NCBI GenBank assembly: GCA_964016875.1
Contig: OZ024729.1
Location: forward strand, 25,316,494 to 25,380,493
Direction of reading: 5' to 3'
Length of the DNA: 64,000 nt
Source: Fallopia convolvulus
Taxonomy: Eukaryota; Streptophyta; Magnoliopsida; Caryophyllales; Polygonaceae
This document shows positions 20,564-32,249 of this stretch, one piece after another; the first letter of the stretch is position 1; every line of letters starts with the position of its first letter. Below the pieces are notes generated by a model. The model searched no databases and was not told the origin of the DNA. It saw nothing but the letters and a program-made list of their open reading frames with translations. The position numbers were made by a program, and so were the translations under genes.

Positions 20564-21783
20564 CTTTTCTTTCTTTGTAATTTGGTTAATAATGTAGATA
20601 CTAATATTTTCTCTTTTTGGAAGAAAATGGCACCAAGAGCAATCGTCAAGTTTAACCAATTACCAGCCACGTTCCTTATCAAGGATGGATGTTTTGTTCA
20701 CCAAAGGAACTTCAAGGTGGTGTTCAGTGTAGAGAGGGATGCAATCATCGCCGAAATTCCCCTCGAAAATCAATATGGACCTCTTCAACACTTGGAGGAG
20801 GGTGCCACTACCAAATGGGGGACCACGGCTCATGCTTCCTCATCCTGTGAACAAAATGAGGAGCGTATGAAGGGCGGGTTCGAAGGGAGACCAACCATCC
20901 ATGTCATCAAGACTAACGGAGGGTCTTGTGGAGCGCCAACTCAAGATACCCCAACCAAAAATAAGGCTAAGCATTCTCGAAGAATGGATCAAAACGCCGA
21001 AACGAAAATCCACTCGCTAAGCTTGCCTCATCTCCAGCCTTGGAGTTAGCCAAGGCGACTTTAAGAGAAGTGGCCCATGACCTTATTTCACCAAGACCAA
21101 TCGTCACTCCTCAGATTTTTGTCCCGCGACAAATCTTGATCGGGTTTGTACCGGTCAACCTCGATCAAGCAGAGCAAGTCAACATGACCTCTTACACCGA
21201 GAAAGGGAAACAAACAGCTGCGTCGAAAGCTTCAAAGGTGAAGATTGTAAAACCACCTCCACCTAAGAAGGATCAAAAGGCTATCGAGCTTTCTCAAGCC
21301 CCTCCAAAGGGTAAGGATTCTTCTGCGAGTGCTCTAATGCCTCAAATGGCCACCTCTCAATCTTACACCGGCTCCATTACAAGGTCAAGAGAAAAGCAAA
21401 TGATGTATGCTAGAGTGGTTTCGCAACCATAAACTCCACCATCGCCTTCAGTACCTAAGAAGAATGGGGCAATTGAAGAATCCGTAGAATCTCCACTTTA
21501 TGGAGATGATAGTTCGCCTTTCAAGGAGCATGACTTTCCATCCATGATTGGAGATAAGAGTCAAGAAAGTGTCACCAATAGAAATGAGGTGAACAATATG
21601 CTTGTAATGATGACTGGCGCTACTAGCATTAAGGAACAATTGCAAGAAATGCAAAAGAGGATGGATGAAAAAGATGCTGAAATTGCCGCCCTCTCAGCTC
21701 AAATTGCTATTCAAAACCAAGAGAGTAGACAAGAGCAAGTGAGAACAATGAGGAGGGAGGCCCAAGTGGTACTTCGGCTTTGA
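20549..21783 (+). pseudogene. Tat gag N-terminal region
   Basis: The likely start is ATG 20627 (MAPRAIVKFNQLPATF). Frame 20549-21049, then one frame over 21040-21783 with a TAA at 21430. The first part is a globular N terminus; the second is basic and Pro/Lys-rich (KPPPPKKDQK), ending in a coiled coil (IKEQLQEMQKRMDEKDAEIAALSAQIA). It leads into the capsid frame after another shift near 21755 (GGPSGTSALNGALNMSPQDI). The layout matches gag leader plus coiled coil in Tat elements. Confidence 0.7.
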
Positions 21784-23045
21784 ACGGTGCCTTAAACATG
21801 TCCCCTCAAGATATTAGGGATATGATTGCCCAAGGCATCAAAGAATTCCAAGTATCCCAAAACCCGCCAGTTATGGGCTACAAGAAACCGTATCCCACTC
21901 ATTTTGATGTGGTGCCTTTTCCTCCAGGATATCAAAGGCCCAATTTTGACAAGTTTGATGGGATTCATGATTCGCCACATGAGCATCTTGCTCACTTTTA
22001 CTCAGCATGTGGAGAAACGACTTTGAGTGACGCTTTGTTCATATGCCAATTTGTCCAATACTTGAAAGGATCAGCATTTACTTGGTATACTCAACTTCAA
22101 CCAAGATCAAGTGAAACGTGGGACGAGTTGCAAAGGGCGTTTCTTGCCCAATTTGTAAGCACAAAAGCCAAGGTCTCTATCATGGACCTAGCGAACACTC
22201 ACCAAAAGCCAAATGAGATCGCTAACGACTTCATTGCAAGATGGAGAAGTTTGAGGATACAATGCCCCGAGAAGCTTAGTGAGTTAGCTTGTGTATAAAT
22301 GTGCACTAACAATCTACTTCCAGAGTTGGCGGTGCATATTGGTAGTACTGAACCATTGTCGTTTGATGCACTAGTATCAAAATCATCTAATGTTGAGCGT
22401 CAACTTGCTCGATGAAAAGAAACATCTACTTGACCATAGTTGAATGAAAGTCGAAAAGATGACAGGAAGCCGCAAAAGAAGAGCGAGTCCATGACGACGT
22501 TTGTCAAGACGAGTGGAAAATCCTCTAAGGAAGGTAACTCCAAAACCCAAGATAGGGGTAAAAATAAGGAGCCCACTAAAAGGCCTACCCTTCAAGAAAT
22601 GAAGCAAAAGAAATATCCTTTCGATGATGATGATGTTCAAGGGATCTTTGATGAGCTCATGTCTGCTAAGGCTCTAACGCTTCTAGAACCAGAAAGACCC
22701 AACGAGGTAGGTCTGAAAGATGACCCAAAATATTGTCCATTCCATCGACTTCTAGGTCATACAATCGAGGATTGTTACGTCCTTAAAGATGTAATTGAAC
22801 GTATGATCAATGAAGGAGAAATTAAGGTGGAAGGAGCAAAGTCAAAAGGGCCGTCTACTTCATCCAATGTGATCTCAATGGTGGAGATTGCTGAAGCAGT
22901 GCCCTCACCTATAAAGGATGATAAAGATGAAGTATTGGGGATATCTTCAGAAGTCCCTCAAAATGAAGGCATTCCTACTGTATCGCTTCCTGACATGGCC
23001 ATACCCATAGAGTTTCGAGTAGATAATGATGTTCAAATTGTATGA
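21780..23045 (+). pseudogene. Tat gag capsid and zinc-finger-like region
   Basis: Frame 0. Capsid text PPGYQRPNFDKFDGIHDSPHEHLAHFYSACGE...GSAFTWYTQLQPRSSETWDELQRAFLAQF matches Retrotrans_gag of the Tat branch. Nonsense codons lie at 22296 (TAA), 22413, about 22431 and 22437; the frame then resumes as NESRKDDRKPQKK. The downstream YCPFHRLLGHTIEDCYVLKDVIERMI is the Cys-His-His-Cys box characteristic of Tat/Ogre polyproteins. The frame ends at 23045. Confidence 0.88.
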
Positions 23046-25135
23046 GATTATGACATGTTCTGACATTGAAGATTTGTTATCAGAAGACGAGGGGGATGAT
23101 GATAGTCTTTTTGAATGGCAAATGTCTACAAAACGGAGTAGTCCTCGACCAACAGTCGATCAAAGCTCTAAGCCTCCAGGTTTCAGAATGATTGGAAGGG
23201 AACCTAACAAGAAAAAGAGCAAAAAGGACAAAAAGAAAAAGAAGAAGAGTAGGAAAGAAAAGAAACTTCAAACAGATTCCGACGAAGAGTACGTGCAACC
23301 ACAACGACTCCCTTTCACCTTGAAGGATTTCATTCCTAAAGACTTTTTGAAAGATGAGTCCTCAAATGATGATGACGATGAGGATCTGTTTTGGGGAGAG
23401 GAGGTTATGCAGTGTTGTATGGTCTCTAGCGTCGGCAAGGAAGCAGATCAAGAAGAGGTCGATGGAGTTTTCCTTCGTTCAGGTCGCCAACTACGTCCCC
23501 CACAAAAAAAAAAGAAAAAGGGAAGGAAAAAGATGGATCTCCAGTGGAGACAAATTCTGAAGAGCATGTCAAAAACCAAGCTTCTACAGCACAAAAAAAA
23601 AGGAGAAAGGTGACAAAGATGGGCTTAAAAAGGTCAATCTTCCTAAGGTTCCCTTGTCAAATCGAGATGCTCCTTATAAGGAGAAAGTTCGATATGATGT
23701 TGTTGGACACCTCAAGCGCATTCCAGCGCGTTTGAGTGTTTACGATGCCTTGCAAATGTCAAATGACCTTAGAAGGGCGCTTATCCAAGCCCTCATGGAT
23801 CTCGAAGATTACAAACATCAAGTAGATCCAATGGAGGTCAATGATGTTTCATTGTCTTCACCCATGCAATGTGCTTCGTGTATGTCTGATATCACCTTCT
23901 CGGATGAGGACCTTCAATTAGGTGGTGAATACCATAATAGGCCGTTATATGTCACATGCACTATTGGAGATGCAAATGTCAATCGTATCCTTTTGGATTG
24001 TGGATCAACAGTAAACCTTCTCCCATTAAAGGCTTTGAAAGCAATAGGGTTAACGACATCTCATTTATCTCCCACATTGCTCACAATACAAGGATTTAAC
24101 CAAGTGGGGCAAAACGCAATGGGAACCATCGCCTTGAAAGTAGTGATGGAAGATTTGTATAAAGACGCTCTTTTCCATGTCATGGACGCCAATACCTCCT
24201 ACAATGCTTTGTTAGGACGACCTTGGCTTTATTCAAGCAAGTCCTTTGTTTCTACACTACATTAGTGTTTGAAATATACTGATGATGATGGAAACGAAAG
24301 AACCATTCGAGGAGATCAAAACCCTTTTTGTGGGGAAGATGTGAATTATGCCGATGCTAAGTTTTACAAATCGGTTAGCTTTTGCTTCTCGATGTCCGCG
24401 AAAGGAGGTGATGATGTTGAGAGTCTTAAAAAGAACGAGGTAACTTGTGAAAATGCTCAAACATCTGGTGTTTCTCTTGAGGAAATAAAGGAAGAGAAGA
24501 TCGCACAACCTAAGATCCTGTTCAAATATACACCAAAAGATAAGAGAAAGGTTGGGCAAAAACCTATCACTTCCGTTGATAAGATTATGCACTCTCTGAT
24601 GACTAGTTATACTTGTCCTCTCTGAAAGATCGATCAATCCTTGCCAAAAGACACTTTGGTTGTCCATAAAGTTTTTGGAGAAGAAGTAATTGAGAGCAAG
24701 AGAGTTGTATTATGGGGGGAAGCATCTAACCCTTCCAATCAACCTTCCTCATTACAAGAGAAACCTCAAGTTAAGTTGCAAAGGTTGAAACCCTCCTCTA
24801 GGGATAAAATTCAATGAAAAAATTCAAACAAGCATGTTCGTGACAACATGCAAGTTTCGCTAGAAGGTGAACTTTTGACAGCAAGTGTTATAGAGCCCAT
24901 GACATTGACGCCAATGGAGCAAGAGATGTTCTCCAAGGAAGAAGCAACCGTTCCTCGAGTGTTGGTTTTTCAAAGACTCGATACAACATCAAAAAATGAA
25001 GCATGTCGTCCATCTGTGTTCCAAAGGCTTGAAAGAGTAAAAAAACTAAAGGTCAAGAAGGTCCGTGTAAAAGTGCCAAGAAGGGGAAGGTCAACAAGAG
25101 GAGGCCTACTCATCTCTCCCAAATCAAAGAAGTAA
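23026..25135 (+). pseudogene. Tat linker and aspartic protease
   Basis: A Lys-rich linker (KKKSKKDKKKKKKSRKEKK; 23026-23613) ending SGRQLRPPQ, then one frame over from 23654: KVRYDVVGHLKRIPARLSVYDALQMS, followed by the pepsin-like protease. The active-site strand is ILLDCGSTVNLLP (Asp kept, Cys at the usual Thr/Gly position); the later strands GFNQVGQNAMGTIAL and YNALLGRPWLYSS are present. The enzyme would cut the polyprotein. Stops at 24263 (TAG), 24623 (TGA) and 24815 (TGA) break the frame, which otherwise continues to 25135. Confidence 0.85.
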
Positions 25136-26235
25136 ATGTTTTAACCTTCTCTAGTGTGGAAAGTTCTTCTCAAGAAATGAACCACGAGGAGGATTCATCG
25201 GATTTCATCAACACAATTCAACCTGCTCCATTGGAATTGGAAGATGGTGGTCAACCTACAGTAGATGATCTTCAAGAGATCAATCTTGGTACTCTTGATG
25301 AACCTAAACCAGTTTTTGTGACTGCATCACTTACAAATGAGGAGATGGTGATATATGAGAAACTCCTTCACGAATATAAGGATGTGTTTGCTTGGGGATA
25401 CCAAGATATGCCTGGTTTAGACCGACAAATAGCCGTTCATAAATTGGATATCATTGAGGAAAAGAAGCCAATTAAGCAAGCTCAACGACGATTCCGCCCT
25501 GAACTAATGGTCCAAATCAAGAGCAAAGTCAACAAGCTTATAGAAGCAGGCTTCATTCAGGAGGTTCAATACCCCATATGGTTGGCCAACATTGTTCTTG
25601 TTAGGAAGAAAAATGGAAAACTTAGGATCTGTGTGGACTTTAGGGATTTGAATGAAGCATGCCCTAAAGATGAATTCCCACTTCCAATCACTGAGTTGTT
25701 GGTTGATGCCACGACCAGATTCAAGGCTTTGTCTTTTATGGATGGGTGTTCTGGCTATTACCAAATTAAAATGGATCCGAAAGATGAAGAGTACACAGCT
25801 TTTCGAACACCTTTGGGCACTTTTTGCTATACGGTGATGCCTTTCGATTTGAAGAATGCTGGGGCAACATATCAAAGGGCTATGACAATCATTTTCCAAG
25901 ACCTTCTTCACAACACTATTGAGTGTTATGTGGATGACCTGGTGGTTAAAACTAAAGAAAGGGAAGATCATCCAAATGACCTTCAAAGAATTTTCGAGAG
26001 GTTGCGAGAGCATCAACTCAAAATGAATCCCCTTAAATGCGCATTTGGTGTCATGTCAGGAAAATCTCTTCGTTTCATTGTGCGATACCGAGGGATTGAA
26101 ATTGATCCTGATAAAATCAAGGTTATCATGGAATTGCCTCCTCATAGAAATCTTCGTGAAAAAGGACACTCCATTCGACGCTTCGGGGTTTACAAGTCAA
26201 GCTTGCCTACATTCGACGCTTCATATCTAATTTAA
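25136..26235 (+). pseudogene. Tat reverse transcriptase
   Basis: The open frame from 25156 joins upstream text (QIKEVNVLTFSS) by a shift near 25070. Palm motifs are intact: VRKKNGKLRICVDFRDLNEACPKD, LSFMDGCSGYYQIKM (first catalytic Asp), FRTPLGTFCYTVMPFDLKNAGATYQRAM and CYVDDLVVK (YVDD). After ELPPHRNLRE (about 26155) the frame is destroyed by an insertion of about 25 bp copied from nearby sequence: AAAGGACACTCCATTC also occurs at 26270 and ATTCGACGCTTC at 26211. The expected continuation LAYIRRFISNL is still readable in another frame. Confidence 0.92.
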
Positions 26236-26700
26236 TAGGGAGGTGTCAACCATTTCTAAGGCTGATGAAAAAGGACACTCCATTCATTTGGGATCGAGCA
26301 TGTCAAGATGCACTTGAAAGCATTAAGAAATATTTGACAAGTCCGCCGATTCTAATGACACCAGTGCAAGGGCGACCCCTTATCCTCTATACCGCATCTC
26401 TTGAGAGGTCTTTAGGGGCCATGCTGGCTCAAAATAATGATGAGGGAAAGGAGATTGCCTTATATTACATCAGTCGAACATTGGTGGGGGCATAACATAA
26501 CTATTCCTCTATGGAAAAAGTTTTTTTGGCTTTGATCTTTGACATTCAAAAATTAAGACACTACCTTTTATCCAATCAAATAACATTAGTCTCAAAGGCT
26601 GATCCTCTAAGGTTCATCTTGTCAAAAATTGTGCTATTTGGGAGATTGGCTAAATGGGCCATGCTTCTACCCCCGTTTGACATCAAATTTGTCTCGTAAA
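26236..26700 (+). pseudogene. Tat RNase H, Ty3 type
   Basis: Frame 0: MKKDTPFIWDRACQDALESIKKYLTSPPILMTPVQGRPLILYTASLERSLGAMLAQ...YYISRTLVGA, then TAA at 26493, HNYSSMEKVFLALIFDIQKLRHYL...FDIKFVS, then TAA at 26697. This is the usual RNase H following gypsy RT, positioned before the second RNase H. Two nonsense codons inactivate it. Confidence 0.85.
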
Positions 26701-27240
26701 AATCAGTAAAGGGGCAAGCCTTGGCTAACTTTCTAATGGCTCACCCCACACCTGACGATGAAGAGCTACCATATGATTTTCCTGATGAGGATGTCTTCAC
26801 AATCGAGGAGAGACCATGGCAGTTATATTTTGATGGTTCAGCAAGAAAAGATGGTGCCGAAGTTGGAATTATATTCATTACTAATTCTGGTGGGTTGGTG
26901 CCATATTCTTTCTCTTTGTTAGAGAATTGTACAAATAATGTGGTTGAATATGAAGCCTTAATTATTGGCCTTGAAATCGCCTTAAGAAATGCATGTAGAG
27001 CCATTAAAGGTGTTTGGAGATTCTCAATTGATCATCTAATAAATTAATGGACAATATGAGGTGAGAAATTCAGGGTTGCTCCTGCTTCATCAAAGGGCGA
27101 AACATCTTTTAGGCCAATTTTATCAAGTTGAGATCGAACATGTGTCAATATCTAAAAATGCTAAGGCAGATGCCTTGGCTAAATTAGTTGCATCTCTCAC
27201 GCTTCCTGATGAAAAGGAGATTCAAGTGACCATTGGAGAG
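26701..27240 (+). pseudogene. Tat second (archaeal-type) RNase H
   Basis: After KGQALANFLMAHP comes WQLYFDGSARKDGAEVGIIFITNSGG (Asp motif DGS), NNVVEYEALIIGLEIAL (catalytic Glu), then a frame shift near 27008 to VFGDSQLII (catalytic Asp), a tandem TAATAA near 27032, INGQYEVRNSGLL and HVSISKNAKADALAKLV. An additional archaeal-type RNase H between the first RNase H and integrase is the hallmark of the Tat lineage. Confidence 0.85.
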
Positions 27241-28578
27241 CGCCACTTGCTTGCACCAGCCTTGGAATGCGTTGATCAAGTTGAGGAAGTTAGGGTGGTT
27301 TCGGTCTATGAAATTGATCAAAACATCGATTGGCGCCAACCTATCTTAGAGTACTTGAAGCATGGGATTTTACTTGATGACCCAAAAACAAAGGTAGATG
27401 TCAAAAGACGATCACCAATGTTCTCGTTACAAAATGATACCCTATATCAGAGAGCTTTTGATGGTGTGCTGCTTAGGTGTTTGTCCAAACAAGAAGATAA
27501 ATGTATCCTAGTCGAAACTCATGCTGGGATTTGTGGAGCACATCAAGCTGGTCCTAAGTTGGCAGATCAAATCAAGCGGTTGGGCTACTATTGGCCAACC
27601 ATGGTGAAAGATGCAATGAAGTTTGCAAAATCATGTCATGCTTGTCAGATTCATTCAGATTTTATTCACCAACCTCCACAGTTTCTTCATCCGACTACTT
27701 CGTCATGGCCATTTAATGCATGGGGCCTCGATGTAGTCGAACCCATTAACCCATCATCATCTCGTGGCCATCAATACATTTTAGCCGCAACATATTATTT
27801 CTCTAAATGGGCCGAAGTTTTGGCACTAAAGAAAGTAGGGGCAAAAGAAGTTGCAAACTTTATAAGGATCCAGTTGATTTATAGATACGGAGTTCCTTCA
27901 AAAATCATTCCAGATAATGCCCTTTACTTCAAAAATCAAATGTTGGTAAAGTTAGCTGAAAAGTTTGGATTCAAACACAGTTTCTCATCAAGTTATAATC
28001 CATCATCAAATGGTCAAGCTGAGACATTTAATAAAGTGATCACAAAGATTCTTAAAAAGATGGTGTCAAAATCAAAAACAGATTGGCATGATCATTTACC
28101 CGAGGCATTATGGGCATATCGTACTACTGTTCAAACATCAACTGGATGTACGCCCTATATTATGGTCCTCGGGTCTGAGGCTGTGCTACCGCTTGAGGTA
28201 CAATTTCCTTCTCTAAGAGTCGATGTTCAACTGTCTAATCCACACGAAAATGCAAAAATTCGCTTGGCTGAGCTCGAAGCATTAGATGAGCATAGATTAT
28301 CAGTCCAACAAAGACTTGAGGCGTACCAAGCACAAATTGCTGGTGCGTTTAATAAGCGAGTCAAGTTTCGTTCATTTCTGGTTGGTGATTTGGTTCTTAC
28401 AATAAGGAGACCAATTGTCATTAATCGAAAGTCGCAAGGGAAATTTGAGCCGAAATGGGAAGGCCCATATGTTATCACTAAAGTCTTTACTAAGGGCGCA
28501 TACGAGCTCTCAAATCTAGAAGGCGAAGTGGTTTATACTTGCGTGAATGGAAAGTTTGTTAAGAGGTTCTTTGCTTAG
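27061..28578 (+). pseudogene. Tat integrase (in the longest intact frame, 505 codons)
   Basis: Begins with the end of the second RNase H, then the HHCC zinc finger (HAGICGAHQAG...CHACQ), then the catalytic core: WGLDVVEPINPSSSRGHQYI (first Asp), IPDNALYF (second Asp; Pro-Asp-Asn-Ala where Thr-Asp-Asn-Gly is usual), SSNGQAETFNKV (Glu). The C-terminal chromodomain-less tail carries GDLVL...GKFEPKWEGPYVI and VNGKFVKRFFA. All three catalytic acids are kept, but upstream breaks prevent a full polyprotein. Stop at 28578. Confidence 0.93.
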
Positions 28579-29118
28579 ACCTTACGTCTGGATAGTTGAG
28601 TGTCGAGGAACTACTAGAGGCTTGATCCTTTGCAAAGGGGTAAATAGGCAGTCTAGCTAATTTAAATGCTAGATGTAGCCACAACACAAAACAAACAAAA
28701 AAGAGCTTGTTGGTCTCCAAGAACTACGTCAAGACTTGATCACAATAAGGGTACGTAGGAAATTCGATATCAAACTCAACTGAGTCTCGAATTCAGTCGC
28801 AAACCATAAAAAAAAATCATATGCGCAAATGATAGTCAAAATGATTGGGGCAACTCTTCCTAGAAGGTGGGTTCCAATTATCTCGGTGATGCGCACAAAA
28901 AGGTAAAATAGACATGCACATGATAGTTGGATTGAAATTTGAGCCACCCAACCTAGAAGGTGGGTTTGAATATCATCCTCTGATGCAAACTAAACAAAAA
29001 TTGGTTCAAAAAATAACTACGAACGGCTTGATCCTTCATAAAGAAGGTACGTAGGCAGTCTGGTATACATACTAGGAGCAACCACAAATAATAAAAACAT
29101 CACATCATCTCTTGCAAG
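28579..29118 (+). other. Tat 3' UTR with stem-loop module
   Basis: No ORF. Stem-loops lie at 28611-28647 (inner CCTTTGCAAAGG), 28724-28758 (inner stem decayed) and 29017-29054 (inner CCTTC-ATAAA-GAAGG). Between them the word CCTAGAAGGTGGGTT occurs twice (about 28858 and 28950). The same order of modules occurs in the last 500 bp of both LTRs, which suggests a duplication linking LTR and 3' UTR. Confidence 0.65.
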
Positions 29119-29133
29119 AAAGTGCAAATACCA

Positions 29134-29329
29134 TTTTTTTTTTGGTTAAGTAAATTTAAGGTGAGGGGATGGCGCCCCAGTCCAAGGACAGGGAAGACCC
29201 AAGGGCTCAGAGAGCTCTTACAAGGGGATTTACATTTGCCTCACCTCAAGGAGACTAGTGGGGAATCGAACCTACGACCTGTCAGACCCGATTCCTGTCT
29301 TGCTCCACTAGGCCAACCCCTTGAGGTTC
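29134..29329 (-). mobile_element. tRNA-derived SINE in the Tat 3' UTR
   Basis: The minus strand begins TCAAGGGGTTGGCCTAGTGG (box A), carries GGTTCGATTCC (box B) about 35 nt on, and ends in a poly-A tail (T run at 29134-29142 on plus). A 15-bp duplication AAAGTGCAAATACCA flanks it (29119-29133 and 29330-29344). Its body is unlike the SINE at 19841, so it is a different family. Confidence 0.93.
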
Positions 29330-29438
29330 AAAGTGCAAATACCATAAAGGAAAGGAAAAACAACATCCAAAAGTCAAAGTACTACAAAGACAAGAGAAGA
29401 AAATTCATTCAAATAACATAAGAAAGAATGAGAGACTA

Positions 29439-30209
29439 TCAGTCATTAGATGCAAATGAAGTGAGAATGGCAGCCGTGGTTTGGAGGCGAATCCTCTTGG
29501 AACTCAATTCTTCAAGCTTGGTTTCAAGTGTGTGCTTTGCTGATTCCTTGAGTTGAAGCTTGCTCTCTATTTCAGATATCTCCTTCTCTAGGTCTTCCTT
29601 TTCCGCGATCAACTTCTCTTTCATGACGCGGAGTTTAACTTCTTCCTCCTTGATCTTTTCCTCCTGCTCTTTCAAGGCTAGAGATTTTTCATGCAACTGC
29701 GACAACATGGCCTTATCAGAATCTAAGGTTGTTTGGTCCGAAGAAACCTTATTGGTTTCACCCTCCAACTTAGTCACAAAGTCAACATCATAAAGAAATC
29801 CTTTGATCAGAGACGTGATCCAATATCCACCCCTATCACAAACTTTAGCAGTTTTGGCAATCATCTTCACTGCTTCAAAGTTTTCAAGGATTTTCGCTCG
29901 CTCCAATGGTTGAGTCGAAGAAGATTGCATCTCTAAGATATCCTTTATGATTACCTTTACCCCCTCTATGACAGTTAGCCGGAGAAAAACCGACATCGAG
30001 TCTGGAATCAAGCTTTGAAGATACTCTGGTATAAGCTCGCATGGTGGCAAATCTTTAGTATTCGAGGCCTTTTCTACCCCAAAGGGTGGCGCCTCTAACT
30101 TATCTGTGATGGGTTCCAAGATTAGGTAATGAGTATCATCCACCTTTTGTTTAGAGCTAGACCCGATTGAATGGTCTCGTTTATGATATCTCAATCTCTT
30201 AAAATGCAT
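29439..30209 (-). pseudogene. Antisense gene in the Tat element: C-terminal coiled-coil part
   Basis: 256 codons on the minus strand. Residues about 140-240 are a Glu/Lys/Leu heptad coiled coil (LALKEQEEKIKEEEVKLRVMK...). The part before it (LIPDSMSVFLRLTVIEGVKVIIKDILEMQ) follows the plant-mobile-domain part of the same antisense gene. It lies 3' of that domain in a separate frame, with a broken linker at 30210-30475. Proteins with a plant mobile domain followed by a coiled coil are common in plants; its function within retroelements is unknown. Confidence 0.6.
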
Positions 30210-30475
30210 GTCTTCAGGATGAGATATATCCCTTGACGCCCTCTTGTTGGTTGGAACGTTAACAATTGTTCAAGCAGAAGACTCATTAGAGGACGGTGGA
30301 GAAAGCTCGAAAATCAATACAACTCCTTTCAAGTTGCTAATTACAGTCCTTAGATTGGTGATGATAAATCTATCTTCACGTAGGTGAACCTCTTCTTTGG
30401 CAAAACAGCTTGGACTTTATCTATGGACTGACGAAGGTAAGGAGGAGTTGTGATAACCCACCATGTACAATAGCT

Positions 30476-32249
30476 CTAGGTACATGTCCCATGGTATCTA
30501 GACCGAGGAATGAAACATAAGCCTCCAGTGTGCTTCCTAAACTTGCGGGCATAACAACGAGCAATCTCTTCCAAAGACCTTCGACTCCTCAAGGGGAAGC
30601 TGAACTTCAAAGCATTTGTTGGAACTGCTTGATCATACCCAAGATGGCGAGAAAATCTGTTTGGATAGTAGGGTTCCAAGATTAATTCTGACCCTACCGG
30701 GACCGGCAAGACACAGGAGCGTATACAGAGCAAATTTTCAAAATCAGCTTCTCAAGAATCCAATAGGTTGAGATGCTCTAAATCGGTTTCATCGCCAAAT
30801 GGTACATGCCTATATTCGACGCTATTAGAATGTCGGAACATCAAGCGGGCATTGTGAAGATCGTAAAACTTGCCATTATTCCTGCATTGTATGCTAGTCG
30901 TGGATAGTCTTTTGAGACATCACTGTCTGGACGACAACTGTATGAGTCAGGAAAGTACTCAGCTATCCATCCAATGACAAAGTGGATCACAAAGCTCGTA
31001 GCGGCTCTCCCTGGGTGGTCGTGGATTTCCATCTTGTTCAATCCATGGTAAATATGCCCCAAAGTAGTAGGAGCCAATGAGATTTTGTGTCCTTCTGCCA
31101 TATGGCTGGCCATCATAAATGTTTTTGGACGAACAGTGCGATCACTAAGTGGCAGTATGAATCGACACAAAAGAAGAGCGAAGAAACCACCCAACATCCC
31201 TTTGTTGCTCGCTTGAAGAGGTGGTGAGGAGGGAGGTGAGGCTTTGATCCTTGTATGAGTATACTTTTCAAGGCTGCTTTTCTTACGTCGGTGGTTGAAG
31301 AAGCTTTGGCCATAGGCACCAAACTTTAGTTCTCCTCTATAAAAGTAAGCCAACCATTGAGACCAAGAGATCTTCTCAGTTTTGTGATATTGGAAAAGTT
31401 CAACATGAATACGAAGGAACTCAGCCACAGTACCAGGGAATTTCTTCTTATCAGATAATAGACCGTTAGGTGGCAAAAACTCTTCATAAGGGCCACCCAA
31501 TATTGGCAAACCTCCGATAACCTTAAAATCGATCAGGGAGATGCCTAATTCGCCAGCTCCATGATGAAGAGTATTAGACAAGGGTCCCCAAACCTCACAT
31601 AATTCTCTCCATACATCCTTCTGATACATGTAAGGAAAGGAAGAAACAACAACAAGCCCATAAATGTCAGCCCGACAAAGAGTTCGCTCATGACGCTTTA
31701 GCATCTCATTGGTTCACTCAATCAAGCGAGGCATGAAGGTCGCCAAGCTATGAAAGGTGAATTCTATACCCCAATCTCGTGGAATGTGTAGCATTTTGTA
31801 AAGGGCAGGGTAAAACTCTTCAGTGACCCCAAATCTCCTGGCACATTTTCTGTCAGGGCATGTCTTTTCGAGAAAAACACCTCGAAATAATCTCCCATAG
31901 TCATTTCGACTTTGAATGCATCCTCTTTCATCTTCACGAGAAAACTTGATGATGCCTTCATTTGTCTCTTCCTTGTTGGTCCAAGTTACCTGGAGTTGAT
32001 TCTTCTTAACCACATTCAAGTCTCTAAGAGATATGGATCTCTTATAAAGTGGGCCTTTCTTGATAATCTGACCATCAGTGCCCAAAGCATGTTCAACACG
32101 AGTTTCTCCGTTAACATACATCCTTGAAGTCTGTAAAAATGGAGGAGAAATGAGGTTAGCCCATAGTATACAAATGAACTTTGAACGCGTTCATTATAAA
32201 TCAGACGTACCAAGTTCGGGGGCAACTGTGGAACGGAAAAAATATACAT
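30476..32249 (-). pseudogene. Antisense plant-mobile-domain (PMD, aminotransferase-like) gene in the Tat element
   Basis: Lies between pol and the 3' LTR on the opposite strand. Frame 32121-30841 is continuous except for TGA at 31714. Key PMD text is LHHGAGELGISLIDFKVIGGLPILGGPYEEFLPPN (the GE-isL-D---i-GLPi-G signature), then ISWSQWLAYFYRG, and RFSRHLGYDQAVP (Y-P-RF-RQFGYDQ) after a frame shift (30733-30476). A plausible first intron (donor GTACGTCTG at about 32210, acceptor TTTTTACAG at about 32135) would join LPPNL to TSRMYVNG. PMD genes occur in Mutator and gypsy elements; here it is an antisense accessory ORF, inactive. Confidence 0.75.

Noticed and set aside
25504..26016. Minus-strand 170-aa ORF
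   Set aside because: Exact antisense shadow of the Tat reverse transcriptase, which carries all its motifs on the plus strand.
29134..29329. Possible tRNA gene (box A and box B present)
   Set aside because: It has an A tail, a long unrelated body and a 15-bp target duplication, so it is a SINE; the same reasoning applies at 19841-20012.
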